A stretch of DNA of 64,000 nucleotides from Rhizobium sp. BK399 (lineage in GTDB: Bacteria > Pseudomonadota > Alphaproteobacteria > Rhizobiales > Rhizobiaceae): positions 248,001-312,000 of the forward strand of contig NZ_JACIAH010000004.1 of NCBI RefSeq assembly GCF_014194695.1, read 5' to 3'. A program made the position numbers and the translations under genes. The notes below the pieces were generated by a model that ran no database searches, was not told the origin of the DNA, and saw nothing but the letters and a program-made list of their open reading frames with translations. Numbering within the stretch: the first letter of the stretch is position 1; the number at the start of each line of letters is the position of its first letter. Shown one piece after another: positions 51,497 through 61,480 of this stretch.

Positions 51497-52048
51497 ATGC
51501 GCCCAACCAAGGAACAGGCAGACCAAAACCGCAAGCGGATCATCGACGCGGCCGGAAGGCTGTTTCGCGAAAAGGGAATCCATGCGGTCGGCGTCGATGA
51601 GGTTATGAAAAGCGCCGGACTTACGCATGGCGGCTTTTATGGTCATTTCAAATCGAAGGGCGACCTCGCGGCCGAAGCTTTGAGCTACGCCATGGATGAA
51701 AGCCTGAGATCGGAGGAGGATTTTCCCTCGGTCGCGGCGTTGGCCGAGACCTACCTCTCCAAAGCGCATCGAGACGAAGCCGAAAATGGCTGCACAGTGG
51801 CCTCCCTCGGCCCGGAACTTGCGCGTCTGCCAAGCGGAAAGCGTGGCGTGATCGCCAGTTATGTTAGGAAGCGCATAGATCAGATGGAGACATTGCAGGA
51901 AAAGACCGGCGACCAAGCCGATCGCGGCAAAGCGATTGCCGATCTTGCAAGTCTCGTAGGCGCCCTTGTCATGGCGCGCGCGGTCGATGACGAGGCTCTC
52001 TCTAACGAAATTCTCGCGGAAACCATCCGCATCGTCGGTAACGGCTGA
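51497..52048 (+). CDS. TetR-family regulator of the aldo/keto reductase
   Basis: 183-aa TetR regulator. NRKRIIDAAGRLFREKGIHAV and VDEVMKSAGLTHGGFYGHFKSKGDLAAEAL form the helix-turn-helix, with the HGGFYGHF pattern of the AcuR/NemR-like branch. The ligand domain holds one cysteine in AENGCTVASLGPELAR; that GCxxASLG pattern is common in this branch and could react with electrophiles. AGGAGAGGCC precedes the ATG. It is divergent from the reductase gene and probably represses both. The inducer is unknown. Confidence 0.88.
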   Translation: MRPTKEQADQNRKRIIDAAGRLFREKGIHAVGVDEVMKSAGLTHGGFYGHFKSKGDLAAEALSYAMDESLRSEEDFPSVAALAETYLSKAHRDEAENGCTVASLGPELARLPSGKRGVIASYVRKRIDQMETLQEKTGDQADRGKAIADLASLVGALVMARAVDDEALSNEILAETIRIVGNG

Positions 52049-52187
52049 GATCGTTATCCCCATCCCGATCGCTGACGTCTGTCCGAGCTTTTGCGCACCG
52101 CCGGGGATTGAATAGCCGACGGCGCGGTACAGTTATGACTTCACGGCAGGAGGTTCTCTGCTGCCGAGTTTCAGTTTTCGGAAGAGC

Positions 52188-53957
52188 ATGACGACCCAAC
52201 AGATACTCGCCTTCGGCGTCATCGGCCTGATGATGGCGGTCTTCATCTGGGACCGGTTTCGCTATGATCTGGTTGCATGTTGCGCTTTGGTGCTGGCCAT
52301 CTGTGTCGGCATTGTGCCTTTCGACAAGGCATTTTCCGGCTTCAGCGACGATATTGTCATCATCGTCGGCAGTGCGCTCGTGGTCAGTGCCGGTGTGGCG
52401 CGTTCGGGCATCGTCGACAGCACGATCAAGCGCTTGTTCCCCAACCTGACCAAGCCACACGCGCAGCTCGCCTTGCTGCTCATCGTCGTTGCGGTTCTAT
52501 CGGCCTTCATCAAGAATATCGGCGCGCTGGCGATCATGATCCCGGTCGCCTTCCAGTTTGCCCGAAAGAGCGGGAGGTCGCCGTCGCTCTACCTGATGCC
52601 GATGAGCTTTGCCGCGCTTCTCGGCGGGTTGATGACGCAGATCGGCACCTCACCGAACATCGTGGTCTCGCGACTTCGCGGCGAAATCACCGGAACACCC
52701 TTCACGATGTTTGACTTCACACCCGTCGGCGCGACGCTTGCTCTGGTCGGTATCGTCTTCTTGATCTTTTGCCACTGGCTCGTTCCCGAGCGACAGAACG
52801 AGAACCCATCGCTTGAGGAAGCGTTGGATTTGAAGAACTATTTCTCCGAAGCAACGGTGGTCGAAGGCTCCGGCTTCGAAGGCAAGAAGCTTAACGAAAT
52901 CCTGCAGCTCGGAGATGGCGAAGTGGTCGCAACCGCGATCCTTCGCGGGCATTCGCGCCTCTCGCCATTCCCCGATATTCTCCTGAAGCCAGGCGACACG
53001 ATCCTGCTGGAGGGGCGTCCTGAAGCCTTGGACCGCGTCGTTTCCAACGCCAAGCTCAAGCTTTCAGGCAAGCCGATCCCCGAGGCAAAGACGGAAGGTG
53101 ACGTGACTTCGATCGAAGCAGTGGTCTCCTCCGAGTCCATGCTGATCGGCTGGTCCGCGCGCCAGCTCTCGCTCTGGAACCGCCGGCGCATCAACCTGCT
53201 TGCGGTCAGCCGACACGGCCACCGGCTGACGGAACGGCTGAGCGAAGTCACGCTGCGCGCCGGCGACGTTCTTGTGTTGCAGGGCAGCCGTCGAAACCTG
53301 CCGGCCTTCCTGCAGGAATTCTCCTGTCTTCCGTTGGCGCAGCGCGAGATCATGCTTGGGACGCCACGCAGGGCCTACGTGCCGCTGCTGATCCTCGGGA
53401 TTGCCATGGCAGTGACGGCGGCCGGAATGGTTCCGGTTTCGGTCGCCTTCTTCTGCGCGGCGCTGGCGATGGTGGTTTTCCGGGCAGTCCCTCTCGCCGA
53501 GGTCTACAAGGCGGTGGACGGCCCGATCCTCATCATGCTTGCCGCCCTGATCCCCGTCTCCGACACATTGCGAACGACCGGCGGCAGTGATCTGATTGCC
53601 GGGTGGCTTGGCCATTTTGCGGCCCAGATGCCGCCCTTCGGCGCATTGGCGCTGATCGTCATTACCGCCATGGCGGTGACCCCGTTCCTCAACAACGCCG
53701 CAACTGTCCTGGTCATGGCGCCGATAGCGGCGAGCTTTGCCCACACCCTCGGCTATAGACCGGAAGCCTTCCTGATGGGGGTCGCCATCGGGGCCGGCTG
53801 CGATTTCCTGACGCCGATCGGCCACCAATGCAACACGCTGGTCTTCGGTCCCGGCGGCTATCGTTTCAGCGACTACCCCCGCCTCGGCCTGCCGCTGTCC
53901 TTCATCATCGTCCTCGTCAGCGTACCGGTTCTTCTGTACGTCTGGCCGGTTCGTTGA
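52188..53957 (+). CDS. SLC13-family permease with two TrkA-C domains
   Basis: 589-aa DASS/SLC13-type transporter. Membrane helices at residues 1-200 and 400-589 flank a cytoplasmic insert with two TrkA-C (RCK-C) domains (FEGKKLNEILQLGDGEVVATAILR ... ILLKPGDTILLEG and RQLSLWNRRRINLLAVSRHG ... LRAGDVLVLQG). The substrate motifs are MTQIGTSPNIVVS (first SNT-like loop) and NNAATVLVMAPIA with GHQCNTLVFGPGGY. Members carry dicarboxylates, sulfate or other anions, usually with Na+. The ATG at 52188 follows GGAAGAGC. Substrate not predictable; no regulator adjacent besides the upstream tetR. Confidence 0.88.
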   Translation: MTTQQILAFGVIGLMMAVFIWDRFRYDLVACCALVLAICVGIVPFDKAFSGFSDDIVIIVGSALVVSAGVARSGIVDSTIKRLFPNLTKPHAQLALLLIVVAVLSAFIKNIGALAIMIPVAFQFARKSGRSPSLYLMPMSFAALLGGLMTQIGTSPNIVVSRLRGEITGTPFTMFDFTPVGATLALVGIVFLIFCHWLVPERQNENPSLEEALDLKNYFSEATVVEGSGFEGKKLNEILQLGDGEVVATAILRGHSRLSPFPDILLKPGDTILLEGRPEALDRVVSNAKLKLSGKPIPEAKTEGDVTSIEAVVSSESMLIGWSARQLSLWNRRRINLLAVSRHGHRLTERLSEVTLRAGDVLVLQGSRRNLPAFLQEFSCLPLAQREIMLGTPRRAYVPLLILGIAMAVTAAGMVPVSVAFFCAALAMVVFRAVPLAEVYKAVDGPILIMLAALIPVSDTLRTTGGSDLIAGWLGHFAAQMPPFGALALIVITAMAVTPFLNNAATVLVMAPIAASFAHTLGYRPEAFLMGVAIGAGCDFLTPIGHQCNTLVFGPGGYRFSDYPRLGLPLSFIIVLVSVPVLLYVWPVR

Positions 53958-53963
53958 CCCAAC

Positions 53964-54021
53964 TGCCCATTTTCCTTGACGCGCGCGGTCGAATATGGCC
54001 TTAAGGCCAGCCAAATGGGCA
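53964..54021. repeat. Nested inverted repeats upstream of gltX
   Basis: TGCCCATTT (53964-53972) pairs with AAATGGGCA (54013-54021). Inside it lies the 14-bp palindrome TGGCCTTAAGGCCA (53996-54009). The pair could end the SLC13 transcript or fold in the gltX leader; there is no T run after it. TTGACG at 53976-53981 is a possible -35 box for gltX. Confidence 0.5.
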
Positions 54022-54149
54022 ATCGGCGGATGAACGGGGGCAGTGCCCTTTTCCGGCCGGTTTCCTGATCCAGTTATCTGCATTCTTTCCGGCCGAACGT
54101 CGCTTTCTCAGGAAAAGCCGTCCGGCATTCATTTGACGGGCACATAAAA

Positions 54150-55607
54150 ATGACAGCTTCCGGCGTCCGCGTCCGCATTGCTCCCTCGCCGACCGGCGAG
54201 CCGCATGTTGGCACTGCTTACATCGCACTCTTCAACTATCTTTTCGCCAAGAAGAACGGCGGCGAGTTCATCCTGCGCATCGAAGACACCGATGCCACGC
54301 GCTCGACACCGGAATTCGAGACGAAAGTGTTGGACGCGCTGAAATGGTGCGGCCTTGAATGGAAGGAAGGTCCCGACATCGGCGGCCCCTACGGCCCCTA
54401 CCGTCAGTCCGACCGCAAGGACATCTACACGCCCTACGGCCAGGAACTGCTCGACAAGGGCCATGCCTTCCGCTGTTTCTGCACGCCCGAGCGTCTTGAA
54501 AAGATGCGCGAAGAGCAGCGCGCCGCCGGCAAGGCGCCGAAGTATGACGGTCTTTGCCTGAAATACTCCGCCGAAGAGGTCAGCGCCAAGATGGCCGCTG
54601 GCGAGGGCTCGGTCATCCGCATGAAGATCCCGACCGAGGGCTCCTGCGACTTCACCGACGGCGTCTATGGCGATGTCAGCATTCCGTGGGATTCGGTCGA
54701 CATGCAGGTCCTGATCAAGGGCGACGGCATGCCGACCTATCACATGGCGAATGTCATCGACGACCATCTGATGAAGATCACCCATGTCGCCCGCGGCGAA
54801 GAGTGGTTGGCTTCGGTACCGAAGCACATCCTGCTTTACCGCTATTTCGGTTGGGAACAGCCGGTGTTCATGCATCTTTCTCTGATGCGCAATGCCGACA
54901 AGTCGAAGCTCTCGAAGCGCAAGAACCCGACGTCGATCTCCTATTACTCCGCTCTCGGCTACATTCCGGAAGCGCTGATGAACTTCCTCGGCCTGTTCTT
55001 CGTGCAGATCGCCGAAGGCGAAGAACTGCTTGATATGGACGAGCTCTCCGAGAAGTTCGATCCTGAGAACCTTTCCAAGGCCGGCGCGATCTTCGACATC
55101 CAGAAGCTCGACTGGCTGAACGGTCGTTGGATCCGCGAGAAACTGTCGGAAGAAGAATTCCAGGCCCGCGTGCTCGACTGGGCGATGGAGAACGATCGTC
55201 TGAAGGCCGGCCTGCGCCTGTCGCAGTCGCGTATCTCCAAGCTTGGCGAACTGCCTGATCTCGCGGGCTTCCTGCTGAAGTCCGATCTCGGTGTCGACCC
55301 CTCGGCTTTCGCCAAGATCAAGTCGCCGCCGGAAGAGATCCTCGAGATCCTCAACACCGTGCAGCCGGATCTCGAAAAGATCCTGGAATGGAACGTCGAA
55401 ACAATCGAAGCCGAACTGCGCGCGATTGCCGATCGCATGGGCAAGAAGCTGAAGGTCATCGTGGCCCCGCTCTTCGTTGCCGTATCAGGCTCGTCGCGCT
55501 CGCTGCCGCTGTTCGACTCCATGGCGATCCTCGGTCGCTCCGTCGTGCGCCAGAGGCTGAAACTGGCCTCTCAGGCAGTCGCCTCCCTCGTCGGCCCGAA
55601 GAACTGA
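54150..55607 (+). CDS. gltX: Glutamyl-tRNA synthetase
   Basis: 485-aa class I aminoacyl-tRNA synthetase charging tRNA-Glu. The HIGH-type motif is IAPSPTGEPHVGTAYIALFN and the KMSKS-type loop DKSKLSKRKNPTS. IEDTDATRSTPEFE and YGPYRQSDRK match the Glu/Gln group. A C-terminal helical anticodon-binding region completes a normal length. Many alphaproteobacteria carry two gltX genes and use one for Gln-tRNA by transamidation; which one this is cannot be told. It is followed at 16 bases by lysS, forming an operon ending at the terminator at 57142. Confidence 0.96.
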   Translation: MTASGVRVRIAPSPTGEPHVGTAYIALFNYLFAKKNGGEFILRIEDTDATRSTPEFETKVLDALKWCGLEWKEGPDIGGPYGPYRQSDRKDIYTPYGQELLDKGHAFRCFCTPERLEKMREEQRAAGKAPKYDGLCLKYSAEEVSAKMAAGEGSVIRMKIPTEGSCDFTDGVYGDVSIPWDSVDMQVLIKGDGMPTYHMANVIDDHLMKITHVARGEEWLASVPKHILLYRYFGWEQPVFMHLSLMRNADKSKLSKRKNPTSISYYSALGYIPEALMNFLGLFFVQIAEGEELLDMDELSEKFDPENLSKAGAIFDIQKLDWLNGRWIREKLSEEEFQARVLDWAMENDRLKAGLRLSQSRISKLGELPDLAGFLLKSDLGVDPSAFAKIKSPPEEILEILNTVQPDLEKILEWNVETIEAELRAIADRMGKKLKVIVAPLFVAVSGSSRSLPLFDSMAILGRSVVRQRLKLASQAVASLVGPKN

Positions 55608-55623
55608 ACCGGACGTTTGCATC

Positions 55624-57120
55624 ATGACCGAAAAGACTGAAACAGCGACCCTGTCCTCCGACGCAACAGAAGTCCGCGCCCAGAAGCTGAAGCTGCTGCG
55701 CGAACAGATCGGCGACGTCTATCCGGCGCATTTCCACCGGACGATCACGAATGCCGAACTGGCGGAGAAGTACAAGGATCTCGAAGCTGACGTTGAAACG
55801 CAGGATGTCGTGGCCGTTGCCGGTCGCGTCTATTCCTCGCGCAATTCAGGCATGTTCATGGATATCCATGACGCCGGCGGCAAGATCCAGATCTTCAGCC
55901 ACAAGGACGTGACGCCGGAAGAAGCCCGCAACATGCTCGGCATGATCGATATCGGCGACATCATTGGTGTAACAGGCACCGTGCGTCGCACCAAGCGCGG
56001 CGAGCTGTCGATCAACGCCCGCGAAATCACCATGCTGACCAAGTCGCTGCTCCCCATGCCGGAGAAGTGGCATGGCGTTTCCGACATCGAGATCCGCTAT
56101 CGCAAGCGTCACCTCGACATCATGACCAACGAGGAATCGAAGCTCCGCTTCCAGCAGCGTTCGAAGATCGTTTCCGGCATCCGCCGCTTCATGGAAAACG
56201 ACGGCTTCATGGAAGTCGAAACGCCAATGCTGCATTCGGTCTACGGCGGCGCCACGGCAGACCCATTCAAGACGCACCACAACACGCTGAAGCAGGATAT
56301 GTATCTGCGCATCGCTCCGGAATTGTTCCTGAAGCGCACGCTGGTCTCCGGCCTCACCGACAAGGTGTTCGAGATCAACCGCAACTTCCGCAACGAAGGC
56401 GTCTCGACACGGCACAATCCTGAATTCACGATGATGGAGTGCTATTGGGCCTATGCCGACTACGAGGACATCATGGACCTCGTGGAGCGGATGTTCGAAA
56501 GCATCGCGCTGTCGATCCACGGCACGACGGACTTCCCCTTCGGCGACAAGACGATCTCCTTCAAGGGTCCGTTCAAGCGCGTGCCGATGCCCGATGCCGT
56601 CAAGGAAGTGACCGGTCTCGACTTCCTCGCCATGAAGACGGATGAGGAAGCCCGTTCAGCCGCCAAGGCTGCCGGCTTCGCGGTCGAGAAGGACTGGACC
56701 TGGGGCGAATGCCTTGCCTTCATCTTCGAAGAGAAGGTCGAAGCGACGCTCATCCAGCCGAGCCACGTCACCCATTTCCCGAAGGACATCTCGCCCTTCG
56801 CCAAGGAAGTACCGGGCGAGCCGCGCCTCGTCGAGCGCTTCGAGACCTATTGCAACGCCTGGGAACTCGGCAACGCCTTCTCGGAGCTCAACGATCCGGA
56901 AGAACAGCGCCGCCGCATGGTCGAGCAGCTGGAGCAGGCGCATGCCCGCGGCGAAAAGGAAAAGCAGCTGGACGACGAATTCCTCGATGCGATCGACCAG
57001 GGCATGCCGCCCGCAGGTGGCCTCGGCATCGGCGTTGACCGCCTGATCATGCTGCTCACCAACGCCCCGTCGATTCGCGACGTCATCCTCTTCCCGGCTC
57101 GCCGCAGCAAGGCTGACTGA
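55624..57120 (+). CDS. lysS: Lysyl-tRNA synthetase, class II
   Basis: 498-aa class II enzyme charging tRNA-Lys. An N-terminal OB-fold anticodon domain (VAVAGRVYSSRNSGMFMDIHD) leads to the catalytic domain with motif 1 (FMENDGFMEVETPML), motif 2 (FRNEGVSTRHNPEFTMME) and motif 3 (GLGIGVDRLIMLLTN). This is the class II form; some rhizobia also have a class I enzyme. It lies 16 bases after gltX and is followed by a strong terminator. The start at 55624 is the only one with the full N-terminal domain. Confidence 0.95.
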   Translation: MTEKTETATLSSDATEVRAQKLKLLREQIGDVYPAHFHRTITNAELAEKYKDLEADVETQDVVAVAGRVYSSRNSGMFMDIHDAGGKIQIFSHKDVTPEEARNMLGMIDIGDIIGVTGTVRRTKRGELSINAREITMLTKSLLPMPEKWHGVSDIEIRYRKRHLDIMTNEESKLRFQQRSKIVSGIRRFMENDGFMEVETPMLHSVYGGATADPFKTHHNTLKQDMYLRIAPELFLKRTLVSGLTDKVFEINRNFRNEGVSTRHNPEFTMMECYWAYADYEDIMDLVERMFESIALSIHGTTDFPFGDKTISFKGPFKRVPMPDAVKEVTGLDFLAMKTDEEARSAAKAAGFAVEKDWTWGECLAFIFEEKVEATLIQPSHVTHFPKDISPFAKEVPGEPRLVERFETYCNAWELGNAFSELNDPEEQRRRMVEQLEQAHARGEKEKQLDDEFLDAIDQGMPPAGGLGIGVDRLIMLLTNAPSIRDVILFPARRSKAD

Positions 57121-57141
57121 GCCGGTTTATGCGGAATAGAC

Positions 57142-57173
57142 AAAGGCGGCAGCCCCGGGCTTGCCGCCTTTTT
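57142..57173 (+). terminator. Intrinsic terminator of gltX-lysS
   Basis: AAAGGCGGCA (57142-57151) pairs with TGCCGCCTTT (57162-57171) around a 10-base loop and runs into five T. It starts 21 bases after the lysS stop. Confidence 0.9.
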
Positions 57174-57184
57174 GTTGAAGTCTG

Positions 57185-57910
57185 TTAGTGGCCGGCAGCA
57201 GGCGCGGCTTCCGCCGCGGCGGGTTCTTCGGCCGGCGCGGAACCATGCTCACCGCCTTCCGCCGGTTTCTCTTCCTTCGCCTCGCCGTTTTTTCCGCCCT
57301 TCTTGCCCTCGCCTTCCCCGCCCTTCGTGGCAGCAACGGCGATCGGATCGATACAGTCCGTATAGTCCCTGAAGGACGCATTCATCGCGGTGATCTCGTC
57401 CTCCGGCAGATCGACGCGCTCGCCGAAGAAGAGTCCATTCGCGGCAGCCTTTCCATCGTAGTAGCGCGCGGTATAGGTCTTGGCGTCCGCGCTTTCGAGC
57501 ACGGAATCGGGATGCGGGATATAGACGACGTCGGCGCCGATCGCCCGACCGCGAATGTCCGAGCGCAACGTCGGTCCGTTAGTATCGAGAACCACGACCT
57601 GCACGAGATCGGGTTTCTGCGCATCGTAAATCGCTTTTGCCACGCGAAGCGCAGTCTTGACCCGCATCATGCCGTCGGTCGGTTCGGTCTTGATATACTT
57701 GCGGATCCAGACGCGGTTCTGCTTCTTGATGGTAACGAGATTGACGTCGGTGCAGGTCAGCCCATTGCTTGCTTCGACGGAGGGACCGAGGATATTGTCC
57801 TTGCCGATATAAACAGCGGCACCGCCGGAGACGCCCCCAAGGAGAGCGACGCCAGCGATGATAAACACCAATTTCCGGGAAGGCCGGAAGATGCGCAGTA
57901 AGGCCCTCAC
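57185..57910 (-). CDS. Membrane-anchored periplasmic protein of unknown function
   Basis: 241-aa protein. The GTG at 57910, nine bases from GGAG, opens a short basic segment and one hydrophobic helix (KLVFIIAGVALLGGVSGGAAVYIG) that anchors it. The exported part has cysteines in NGLTCTDVNLVTI and RDYTDCIDPI, and a mixed alpha/beta region (TALRVAKAIYDAQKPDLVQVVVLDTNG, IGADVVYIPHPDSVL). The last 50 residues are low-complexity, rich in Glu, Gly, Ala, Lys and Pro. An ORF continuing upstream to 58078 is not supported by a ribosome site. No family recognised. It is divergent from a LysR gene. Confidence 0.75.
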   Translation of the reverse strand: MRALLRIFRPSRKLVFIIAGVALLGGVSGGAAVYIGKDNILGPSVEASNGLTCTDVNLVTIKKQNRVWIRKYIKTEPTDGMMRVKTALRVAKAIYDAQKPDLVQVVVLDTNGPTLRSDIRGRAIGADVVYIPHPDSVLESADAKTYTARYYDGKAAANGLFFGERVDLPEDEITAMNASFRDYTDCIDPIAVAATKGGEGEGKKGGKNGEAKEEKPAEGGEHGSAPAEEPAAAEAAPAAGH

Positions 57911-58091
57911 GCCAACTGCTCCGCCATTAACAAGCTCCAACGCAATACGAGTGGCTTCGACGCTAGAGAAATGACGTTTCCGAATACTTAAACGCGACCT
58001 CCAAGTTTGCGTCAGTATGGGATTAGTACCAAAAAAGGTCCAAGCTTTCCCGATGCTTGCCAACGTCCTCGCGGCCATGCTCTAACGGCGC

Positions 58092-59000
58092 ATGGCCTTC
58101 ACGCTTCGCCAGATCCAGTATTTCGTCGCCGTCGCCGAACAAGGCTCCGTAACGCGTGCCGCGCAGAACCTTTCGATCTCGCAATCCTCGGTTACGGAGG
58201 CGTTGAAGGAACTGGAAACCGACCTTGGGGTCGAGCTCTTCGAGCGCCATCCGCGCGGCCTGACGATCACTCACAACGGCCATCAGTTCCTGCGGCATGC
58301 GACCAAGATCCTCGCAAGCGTCTCTGATGCGCGCACCAGCTTCTCTGGCAAGCAGAACGAGCTTTCAGGCACGCTCAACATCGGCGTCACTTCGCTCGTT
58401 GCCGGCTACGTGCTCTCAGACCTGTTGGCCCGCTATCGCCGCGCCTGCCCGGGCGTCGAAGTCAGCGCCATCGAGGACAATGGCGGCTATCTCGAACATC
58501 TGCTGGTCGGCGGCGAGCTCGATGTGGCTGTCATGGTCATTTCCAACCTGCGTGACCGCATGGCCCTGCAGGCCGAAATCCTGGAAACGTCGCCTTATCG
58601 GTTGTGGCTGCCCATGGGCCATCCTCTCGTTTCCGCGGACATCATTTCCGTCGCCGACATTGCCCGCGAACCGCTGATTATGCTGACCGTCGACGAAATC
58701 GAGGAAAACACCGGCAAACTGCTGTCGGCGCTCGGTGCCCGTCCGCATGTTGCCTTCCGCACGCGCTCGGTGGAAGCAGTTCGCAGCCTGGTCGCGACGG
58801 GCGCCGGGGTGGCACTGTTGCCTGATCTCGTCTATCGCCCCTGGTCGCTCGAAGGCGATCGAATCGAGAGCCGCGACGTGTCCGGCTCGCTGCCAGTCGT
58901 GCAGGTCGGCATGGTCTGGCGCAAGGGGTCGAGCCTGCCGCAAGCGGCGCGCGATTTCGTCGGCATAGCCGAAGCGCTGCGGTCCGGTCGGCCGCGTTGA
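58092..59000 (+). CDS. LysR-family regulator of the polyamine transporter locus
   Basis: 302-aa LysR regulator. FTLRQIQYFVAVAEQGSVTRAAQNLSISQSSVTEALKELE is the winged helix (shown as one run of two helices at residues 3-42), followed by the RHPRGLTIT wing and an effector domain (LNIGVTSLVAGYVLSDLLARY, VRSLVATGAGVALLPDL). It is upstream of and in the same direction as the putrescine-type ABC operon; a near-perfect 23-bp palindrome begins 11 bases past its stop. It probably activates that operon in response to a polyamine or breakdown product. Confidence 0.88.
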   Translation: MAFTLRQIQYFVAVAEQGSVTRAAQNLSISQSSVTEALKELETDLGVELFERHPRGLTITHNGHQFLRHATKILASVSDARTSFSGKQNELSGTLNIGVTSLVAGYVLSDLLARYRRACPGVEVSAIEDNGGYLEHLLVGGELDVAVMVISNLRDRMALQAEILETSPYRLWLPMGHPLVSADIISVADIAREPLIMLTVDEIEENTGKLLSALGARPHVAFRTRSVEAVRSLVATGAGVALLPDLVYRPWSLEGDRIESRDVSGSLPVVQVGMVWRKGSSLPQAARDFVGIAEALRSGRPR

Positions 59001-59010
59001 CGATTGGTCG

Positions 59011-59033
59011 CGATATCGGAAATTCCGATATCG
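59011..59033. promoter_or_regulatory. 23-bp palindrome before the polyamine ABC operon
   Basis: CGATATCGGAA (59011-59021), one central base, then its exact complement TTCCGATATCG (59023-59033). It lies 98 bases before the substrate-binding protein start and directly after the lysR stop, in the right place for a regulator site. Confidence 0.75.
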
Positions 59034-59131
59034 GCTTTCTGATAAATGAATTTGCGAAACCGGAGAATTCGGCGCACTTTTCTAACCGGGAACATAACGC
59101 CACGAAAAGTGGCAAAACCGGGAGACATCAG

Positions 59132-60292
<1,161 letters not shown>

Positions 60293-60299
60293 CTTCATC

Positions 60300-60475
60300 C
60301 GCAACCTCGTCTTCTCCTCACTCGGGGAGAGACGCCCTGCGAGGGCAGACGAGGGGACAACCGAACAAAAGAGCGGACGTCAGCGCGGGGGCGCGATGAC
60401 GGAACGCCGGGTTGCCCCCTCGTTAGAGCCTTTTGGGCCACCTTCTTCCCACTGCGAAGAAGTCAAAACAAACAC
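60300..60475. repeat. Degenerate intergenic palindromic element inside the ABC operon
   Basis: This 201-base gap carries pieces of the dispersed rhizobial palindromes. CTTCTCCTCACTCGGGGAGAG (about 60310-60330) and CCCTGCGAGGG form hairpins, as does CCACCTTCTTCCCACTGCGAAG near 60440-60461, which is preceded by a GAGCCTTTTGGGCC block. It is less perfect than the copy at 19374-19462. It lies between genes of one operon, so it is transcribed. Confidence 0.55.
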
Positions 60476-60493
60476 GACATTCCGGAGCTTACC

Positions 60494-61480
60494 ATGACCC
60501 CCGCCGTCCGTTTCCAAAAGGTCTCGCGCCATTTTGGCCAGGTCCGCGCCGTCGATGGCGTCGATCTCGAAATTGCGCCGGGCGAATTCTTCGCCATGCT
60601 TGGCCCATCCGGTTCCGGCAAAACCACTTGCCTGCGCCTGATCGCCGGCTTCGAACAGCCGACGGGCGGCCACATCGAAATCTTTGGCGAAACGGCCGAG
60701 GGCATTCCGCCCTATCGCCGCAACGTCAACACCGTCTTCCAGGACTACGCGCTGTTCCCGCACCTCAATATCCTCGACAATGTCGCCTACGGCCTGATGG
60801 TCAAGGGCGTCGGTAAGGCCGAACGCACCAAAGCCGCCGAACAGGCGCTGGAGCTGGTGAAGCTTCCCGGCTATGGCGCACGCAAGCCCGGTCAACTGTC
60901 CGGTGGCCAGCGGCAACGCGTTGCGCTCGCCCGCGCTCTTGTCAACAAGCCGAAGGTGCTCCTCCTCGACGAACCGCTAGGCGCGCTCGACCTGAAGCTG
61001 CGCGAGCAGATGCAGGAGGAGCTGAAGAGCCTGCAGCGTGCGCTCGGCATCACCTTCATCTTCGTCACCCACGATCAGGGTGAGGCGCTGTCGATGGCCG
61101 ACCGCGTCGCCGTCTTTAACAATGGAGGCATCGTCCAGGAGGGCACGCCGCACGATATCTATCGCCGCCCGAAAACTCGTTTCGTCGCCGATTTTGTCGG
61201 CTCCTCCAATGTCATTGCGCCCGACCTGATGACCGCGCTCGGCGGCGAAAAACGCTGGGCGAGCCTCCGTCCCGAAGCGATCCATGTCGCGGACGAAGGT
61301 GTCGAGGCGCGCGTCGAAAATGCAAGCTTCCTGGGGGCCGCAACCCGTCTGACGGTCGCCGCCAAAGGCACGCGCCTGCACGTGATGCTGCCCGCCGGCG
61401 CCAACGTGCCTGATGTCGGCGCGAACGTCCGCCTCGCCTGGCAGCGGGTCGACGTGCACTACATGGATAACGCAGCATGA
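60494..61480 (+). CDS. Polyamine-type ABC transporter ATPase (PotA/YdcT-like)
   Basis: 328-aa ATPase with GPSGSGKTTCLRLIAGFE (Walker A), VFQDYALFPHLNILDNVAYGL (Q loop), LSGGQRQRVALARAL (signature), VLLLDEPLGALD (Walker B) and a C-terminal TOBE-like regulatory domain (ASLRPEAIHVADEG). This is the layout of spermidine/putrescine and related importers. GGAGCTTACC precedes the ATG. Its stop overlaps the start of the first permease gene by four bases. Confidence 0.94.
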   Translation: MTPAVRFQKVSRHFGQVRAVDGVDLEIAPGEFFAMLGPSGSGKTTCLRLIAGFEQPTGGHIEIFGETAEGIPPYRRNVNTVFQDYALFPHLNILDNVAYGLMVKGVGKAERTKAAEQALELVKLPGYGARKPGQLSGGQRQRVALARALVNKPKVLLLDEPLGALDLKLREQMQEELKSLQRALGITFIFVTHDQGEALSMADRVAVFNNGGIVQEGTPHDIYRRPKTRFVADFVGSSNVIAPDLMTALGGEKRWASLRPEAIHVADEGVEARVENASFLGAATRLTVAAKGTRLHVMLPAGANVPDVGANVRLAWQRVDVHYMDNAA

